From contig JBJDZG010000004.1 in NCBI GenBank assembly GCA_051867875.1, forward strand, positions 124,001 to 188,000: 64,000 nucleotides of DNA, in the 5' to 3' direction. Origin of the DNA: RGIG4608 sp051867875 (GTDB lineage: Bacteria; Bacillota; Clostridia; Oscillospirales; CAG-272). The notes beneath the pieces were generated by a model. The model was given only the letters and a program-made list of their open reading frames with translations, did no database searches and was not told where the DNA came from. Both the position numbers and the translations under genes were made by a program. Below are positions 59,930-64,000 of this stretch, piece after piece (position 1 is the stretch's first letter; every line of letters starts with the position of its first letter).

Positions 59930-61360
59930 ATGAGAAGTCAGGGCGAAAGAATCAAAAAGCTGCGCAAGAGCAAAAATATCACTCAAAAGGAGCTTGCATC
60001 GGCTCTCGGTATCTCCGAGCAAGCGGTATCAAAATGGGAGAAAAATCTCTCAAATCCTTCAACAAAGCACCTATTGAAGATAGCGAAAATCTTCGGAGTT
60101 TCAATAACGTATTTCTATCAGCCCGAGGAAACGCAGAGCAAAAAGCTTGAGCGTGAAGGCGGAATGTCCTCGCTATGCGAGCTTTACAAAATAGGCAGAG
60201 GTCCGTCAAGCTCACACACGATAGGCCCCGAGCGCGCATGTCTGCGCTTCAAATCGGAGCATCCCGCCGACAGCTACCGCGCAATTCTATACGGCTCTCT
60301 TTCAAAAACCGGCAAGGGACACGGCACGGATTACGTTATCAAACAGACCTTTCTTCCCGCGCCTTGCGAGGTGGAATTTGACTTCGACTACGTCTGCAAG
60401 ACTCACCCAAACACCATGGACCTTATCGCCCTTGACGGCGGTAAAGAAATATTCAAACAGCGATTTTACAGTGTCGGCGGAGGAAGCATCGTAGCAGAGG
60501 GTGAAAAGCTCGCAAAAAGCGAGATGATATATCCGCTTGACACGTTTAAGGACATCGCAGAGTACTGCCGCGAGAGAAAAATCAGAATTTGGGAATACGC
60601 CTTTGAGATTGAGGGAGAGGGTTTTTACGCCCACATGCAGAACATCTGGGACGCGATGAAGCACTCCATCATAGCAGGTCTTAACGACGAGGGAATTTTG
60701 CCCGGCGGTCTCGGCGTTCATAAGAAGGCAAAACAGCTCCTCGGTGCTATAAAAGAGGGTGAAAATGCCGAAACGAGAGAAAACCGCCTTGTGTGTGCCT
60801 ACGCTTTTGCCGTCGGCGAACAGAATGCGGGCGGTGAGAAGATAGTCACAGCTCCCACGTGCGGAGCGGCGGGAGTTCTCCCTGCGGTAATGTTCTATCA
60901 TCAGGAGAAGAAGGGTGCCTCGGACGACGATATTATCAAAGCTCTCACGACTGCGGGCGTTATCGGAAATCTCATCAAGCACAACGCTTCCATTTCTGGC
61001 GCGGAATGCGGTTGTCAGGCAGAGGTCGGCAGTGCCTGTGCTATGGCGGCGGGCGCGCTTGCGGAGCTTTACGGAATGGACATTGACGAAATAGAATACG
61101 CCGCTGAAATCGCTCTCGAGCATCATTTGGGACTTACCTGCGACCCCATTTGCGGTCTTGTTCAGATACCTTGCATTGAGAGAAACGCGGTTGCCGCCAT
61201 GCGTGCCATTAACGCCGCAAACCTTGCGACACTGCTCTTTGACACGCGAAAAATATCGTTTGACAAGGTAGTTATCGCAATGAAGGAGACGGGCGACGAT
61301 ATGTCCCCGGCTTACAAGGAAACGAGCGAAGCGGGACTTGCGAAAATTTCCGTCAAATAG
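59930..61360 (+). CDS. XRE-type HTH domain fused to L-serine dehydratase
   Basis: 476 aa in one frame. Residues 5-61 are an XRE helix-turn-helix (ITQKELASALGISEQAVSKWE). From about residue 79 the chain is a complete single-chain iron-sulfur L-serine ammonia-lyase: beta domain with KIGRGPSSSHTIGPERA, alpha domain with TAPTCGAAGVLPAVM, and the cluster cysteines in AECGCQAEVGSAC and LTCDPICGLVQIPCIERN. It converts serine to pyruvate and ammonia. The HTH fusion suggests self-regulation or a dual enzyme-regulator. The ATG at 59930 follows TTGGAGGG. Confidence 0.93.
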   Translation: MRSQGERIKKLRKSKNITQKELASALGISEQAVSKWEKNLSNPSTKHLLKIAKIFGVSITYFYQPEETQSKKLEREGGMSSLCELYKIGRGPSSSHTIGPERACLRFKSEHPADSYRAILYGSLSKTGKGHGTDYVIKQTFLPAPCEVEFDFDYVCKTHPNTMDLIALDGGKEIFKQRFYSVGGGSIVAEGEKLAKSEMIYPLDTFKDIAEYCRERKIRIWEYAFEIEGEGFYAHMQNIWDAMKHSIIAGLNDEGILPGGLGVHKKAKQLLGAIKEGENAETRENRLVCAYAFAVGEQNAGGEKIVTAPTCGAAGVLPAVMFYHQEKKGASDDDIIKALTTAGVIGNLIKHNASISGAECGCQAEVGSACAMAAGALAELYGMDIDEIEYAAEIALEHHLGLTCDPICGLVQIPCIERNAVAAMRAINAANLATLLFDTRKISFDKVVIAMKETGDDMSPAYKETSEAGLAKISVK

Positions 61361-61402
61361 TGCATAAAATATAGTATTAACTTCAAGGAAGGTTTTTTAT
61401 TT

Positions 61403-62410
61403 ATGAATATAGTTATACTCGCAGGAGGGCTCAGTATGGAGAGGGACGTTTCCCTTGCCTCGGGCTCACTTATTGCAAATGCATTAAGGGACTGCGGACA
61501 CAGTGCAGTTCTCGTTGACCTCTATTACGGAATTGAAAAAGACAGAATGACTTTTGAGCAGGACGGCTTAAAATATGAGTATAAAATACCCGAGAAAGCC
61601 CCCGATCTTGACGCACTCATAGCATCAAACGGCGGACGAAAAAATCCAATTGGCGAAAACGTAATTGACTTTTGCAAAATGGCGGACGTTACGTTTCTGG
61701 CACTCCATGGGGGAATCGGAGAAAACGGAAAGCTTCAAGCTCTGTTTGAGATGAACGGCGTAAAATTCACGGGAAGCTCCTCCGTCGGCTGTATGCTCTC
61801 CATGGATAAGATTATTTCAAAGGAGCTTATTGCGCGCGCGGGTATTCCTACTGCGAAATGGCTCACAAACAAGGACGAAAGAATTAAACTCTGCTCACTC
61901 ATTCCCTGCTTCGTAAAGCCTGCGGACAATGGCTCAAGTGTCGGCGTTACCAAGGTAACGAGCAAGAGCGAGCTTGAAAAAGCGCTTGCGGAAGCGGAGA
62001 AATTTTCCGAAAACGTGCTCGTTGAGGAGCAAGTCGTAGGACGCGAGTTTTCCGTCGGAGTGCTTGACGGAAGGGCGCTTCCGCCCATTGAAATTATTGC
62101 AAACGGCGAGTTCTACGACTACAAGGTCAAATATCAGGCAGGTCTTGCGCGCGAGGAATGCCCTGCAAATTTGAGTGCCGAAGAAACTCAAAAGCTCCAA
62201 AGTTATGCAGAGAGCGCACACAGAGTTCTGCGCCTCGGCTCGTATTCGAGAATTGATTTCATCCGCGACTGCACGGGCGAGTTTTATTTTCTTGAAGCCA
62301 ACGCGCTTCCCGGTATGACGCCCACGAGCTTGCTTCCTCAGGAAGCAAGGGCCGCGGGACTGAATTATGCAGAGCTCTGCTTAAAGCTCATTGAACTTGC
62401 GGAAAAATGA
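61403..62410 (+). CDS. ddl: D-alanine--D-alanine ligase
   Basis: Makes the D-Ala-D-Ala dipeptide for peptidoglycan. 335 aa, ATP-grasp. VILAGGLSMERDVSLASGSL, FLALHGGIGENGKLQALFE, GSSSVGCMLSMDKIISKEL, VKPADNGSSVGVTKV, and the metal-binding FYFLEANALPGMTPTSLLPQEARAAG. The lone difference from textbook Ddl is GGLSMER in place of GGxSxER, still within family variation. AAGGAAGG precedes the ATG. The TrmH-type gene starts one base after its stop. Confidence 0.93.
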   Translation: MNIVILAGGLSMERDVSLASGSLIANALRDCGHSAVLVDLYYGIEKDRMTFEQDGLKYEYKIPEKAPDLDALIASNGGRKNPIGENVIDFCKMADVTFLALHGGIGENGKLQALFEMNGVKFTGSSSVGCMLSMDKIISKELIARAGIPTAKWLTNKDERIKLCSLIPCFVKPADNGSSVGVTKVTSKSELEKALAEAEKFSENVLVEEQVVGREFSVGVLDGRALPPIEIIANGEFYDYKVKYQAGLAREECPANLSAEETQKLQSYAESAHRVLRLGSYSRIDFIRDCTGEFYFLEANALPGMTPTSLLPQEARAAGLNYAELCLKLIELAEK

Positions 62411-62411
62411 T

Positions 62412-63248
62412 ATGAAAAATATTATACATATAACGGATTTTAATGACCCCGCGCTCGACGTTTACGTCAGGCTAACGGGCTCACAGCTCCGCAACAGGCT
62501 CGAACCCGAAAAGGGCATCTTCATAGCGGAGAGCCCGACGGTCATTGACGTCGCGATGCGCTCGGGCTGTAAGCCCATTTCCCTATTGACCGATGAAAGA
62601 CTGCTCGGCGGTGCGGTAAAGGAAATTATTGAAAAGTTACCCGATAGCACGCCGATATACACCTCGACGAAAGAGGTTCTGACCTCACTTACGGGCTTTG
62701 AACTAACCCGCGGTGCGCTTTGCGCCATGTACCGCCCAATTCTTCCGAGCATTGAGGAGCTTTGCAAGAGCGCAGAGAGGATAGCCGTTTTTGAGGGGAT
62801 AGCCGATTCTACGAATATCGGTGCTCTGTTCCGCTCCGCGGCGGCACTGAATATCGACGCGGTGCTCGTAACACCCACGTGCTGCGACCCGCTCTGCCGA
62901 CGCGCCGTAAGAGTCAGTATGGGCACCGTATTTCAAGTTCCTTGGACGAAGATTGGCGAGAATGCCGACGATTGGCCAAAGGACATGGCAAAGCTCAGGG
63001 CTCTTGGCTTTAAGACGGTCGCCATGGCGCTCCGAAATGACACCGTATCCATTGACGACAAGGCTTTGGCAGGCGAAGAAAAGCTCGCGATAATTCTCGG
63101 TACGGAAGGCACGGGGCTTACGCCTAAAACAGTTGAAATGTGCGACTACACTGTGAAAATTCCCATGACTAACGGCGTTGACTCGCTCAATGTTGCGTGC
63201 GCGGGAACGGTTGCGTTCTGGGAGTTTGGAAAGAACAGACCTAAATAA
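62412..63248 (+). CDS. TrmH/SpoU-family RNA 2'-O-methyltransferase
   Basis: 278 aa. The N-terminal part binds substrate RNA (LEPEKGIFIAESPTVID); the SPOUT domain has VFEGIADSTNIGALFRSAAALNID (motif 1, with the usual N-I-G and R), IILGTEGTGLTP (motif 2) and IPMTNGVDSLNVACAGTVAFWE (motif 3 knot). Target RNA unknown. Start at 62412 chosen because the longer frame runs into ddl. Followed by a strong terminator. Confidence 0.92.
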   Translation: MKNIIHITDFNDPALDVYVRLTGSQLRNRLEPEKGIFIAESPTVIDVAMRSGCKPISLLTDERLLGGAVKEIIEKLPDSTPIYTSTKEVLTSLTGFELTRGALCAMYRPILPSIEELCKSAERIAVFEGIADSTNIGALFRSAAALNIDAVLVTPTCCDPLCRRAVRVSMGTVFQVPWTKIGENADDWPKDMAKLRALGFKTVAMALRNDTVSIDDKALAGEEKLAIILGTEGTGLTPKTVEMCDYTVKIPMTNGVDSLNVACAGTVAFWEFGKNRPK

Positions 63249-63270
63249 CTCCAAGCCCTTATAAAAGCAG

Positions 63271-63307
63271 AAAGAGAGAACATCGACAAAATGTTCTCTC
63301 TTTTTAT
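63271..63307. terminator. Bidirectional terminator after the TrmH-type gene
   Basis: AAAGAGAGAACAT / ATGTTCTCTCTTT, 7-nt loop, T run. Confidence 0.93.
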
Positions 63308-63325
63308 ATCGATTGAATAAAATCT

Positions 63326-64000
63326 TCACTTTTGTTTTCTTTTATTGAAATATTCCCTCGTTTCCTCTGCAACGGGCGAGGCGATAATAAAATATATCGG
63401 TATAAAGTACACGATAACGGGAATTATCAGCCATATCACGGGCCAATAAAAATCCACTCCGCCGTTTATCCCGAAAATGTCCTTTTTGAAAATTTCGGGG
63501 CAGAAAAAAGTCAGAAATTTGCCTACTCCGTCCATATCGGGCGTAGGTCCGTGCACAAAGGAATTGTTTCTTGACGCACGCGAGAGGAAGGATTCGAGCG
63601 TTCCGTTTATAAGCCCCGTTTTGAGAAGCACTATCTCGTTGAGCATTATCATGGTTTCTTGCAGGTAGAAGAAAAGCGGTATTGCCCACGCCTTTTTCAG
63701 CCTCGGTCTGTGAAGCCCAAGCAAAGCCGAAAGCAGCGGTACTGCAATAAGTGAGGTATGGCATATATAAAATCTAATGCTCTCAAACACGAAAGGACTC
63801 CTTCCGAGCGCCTCGGTAGGATAAACGAGCGCCAAAAATCCGCCCATAAAGCCGATGAAATATATATAATCGTGAATTACGCTTTTTTTCGGCGCCAAGA
63901 AAAGAAACGGAAACATCACCGTCGATATGGCACAGAGATTTTCAAGCGTTACCTTATGAAGCGACGAGGGAAGATTATTGCAGTACGGCGGAAAGGCGAG
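63326..64000 (-). CDS. Multispanning membrane protein, C-terminal part, possibly YwaF-like (cut by window edge)
   Basis: The frame is open to the last base; about 224 residues are visible, with at least five hydrophobic segments and a basic C-terminus (EYFNKRKQK). Features LPSSLHKVTLENLCAIS, IYFIGFMGGFLALVYP and FYICHTSLIAVPLL recall the YwaF/TIGR02206-type proteins, like the gene at 20772, though similarity is weak. The true start lies outside. Confidence 0.5.
   Translation of the reverse strand, partial: LAFPPYCNNLPSSLHKVTLENLCAISTVMFPFLFLAPKKSVIHDYIYFIGFMGGFLALVYPTEALGRSPFVFESIRFYICHTSLIAVPLLSALLGLHRPRLKKAWAIPLFFYLQETMIMLNEIVLLKTGLINGTLESFLSRASRNNSFVHGPTPDMDGVGKFLTFFCPEIFKKDIFGINGGVDFYWPVIWLIIPVIVYFIPIYFIIASPVAEETREYFNKRKQK

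Noticed and set aside
1..64000. CRISPR array, prophage, insertion sequence or integrative element
   Set aside because: No regularly spaced DNA repeats, transposase, integrase or phage structural genes were seen; the DUF5131 gene is phage-associated as a family but here sits in an ordinary operon.

Overview
The window looks like chromosomal core DNA of an anaerobic, endospore-forming member of the Clostridia (Bacillota). The evidence is a spoIIGA-sigE sporulation pair, a SpoVAF/GerA-type spore protein, the HrcA/CIRCE-controlled hrcA-grpE-dnaK-dnaJ-prmA order, sigma-A promoters spaced by 17 bp, many Rho-independent terminators, an acetate kinase, a rubredoxin-type flavoprotein and an iron-sulfur serine dehydratase. 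There is no phage, transposase, CRISPR array or rRNA. The exact family cannot be fixed from the sequence alone. Both edges cut a gene: murI on the left and a membrane protein on the right.

Layout. 0-5.4 kb: murI (partial), rpmE, sigE, spoIIGA, aspartate kinase, and rplJ-rplL behind an L10 leader. 5.5-7.5 kb: four small lipoprotein genes in one unit, one without a recognisable start codon. 7.7-11.8 kb: a DUF5131 protein overlapped with an OGG1-type glycosylase, mnmM, a VanY-like carboxypeptidase and a rubredoxin-flavin reductase. 11.9-14.3 kb: two tandem lipoproteins built of Cys/His repeats. 14.7-20.5 kb: the heat-shock operon with CIRCE. 20.7-23.2 kb: a YwaF-like membrane protein, a small lipoprotein, tRNA-Val(GAC), a CAU tRNA and an M50 protease. 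23.3-29.2 kb: potABCD with an unusual membrane-anchored PotD, then spoVAF. 29.2-34.7 kb: truB, trmB, two DUF975 proteins, ychF and an orphan response regulator whose phosphoacceptor Asp is Glu. 34.7-42.9 kb: a heterodimeric ABC exporter, prfB without the usual frameshift, a third DUF975 protein, tmcAL and ackA. 43-49.5 kb: a PRK06851-like ATPase, rqcH, an SLH surface protein, a RluA-family pseudouridine synthase and a DUF3810 protease. 49.7-63.3 kb: murA, a P-loop kinase, ligA, an amidase, rsmI, asd, a run of poorly known genes, an HTH-serine dehydratase fusion, ddl and a TrmH-family methylase.

Themes. Translation and RNA modification are heavily represented (rpmE, rplJ, rplL, prmA, mnmM, truB, trmB, ychF, prfB, tmcAL, rqcH, a RluA-type enzyme, rsmI, a TrmH-type enzyme, two tRNAs). 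Cell-wall genes recur (murI, murA, ddl, VanY, amidase). TmcAL, which uses acetate to modify tRNA-Met, is divergent from acetate kinase. No large new defence or secretion system is visible. The most unusual items are the HTH-fused L-serine dehydratase with a perfect palindrome at its own start site, the D-to-E orphan response regulator, the tandem Cys/His-repeat lipoproteins, the PotD with both a lipobox and a C-terminal membrane anchor, and a degenerate FolC/Mur-ligase-like protein.
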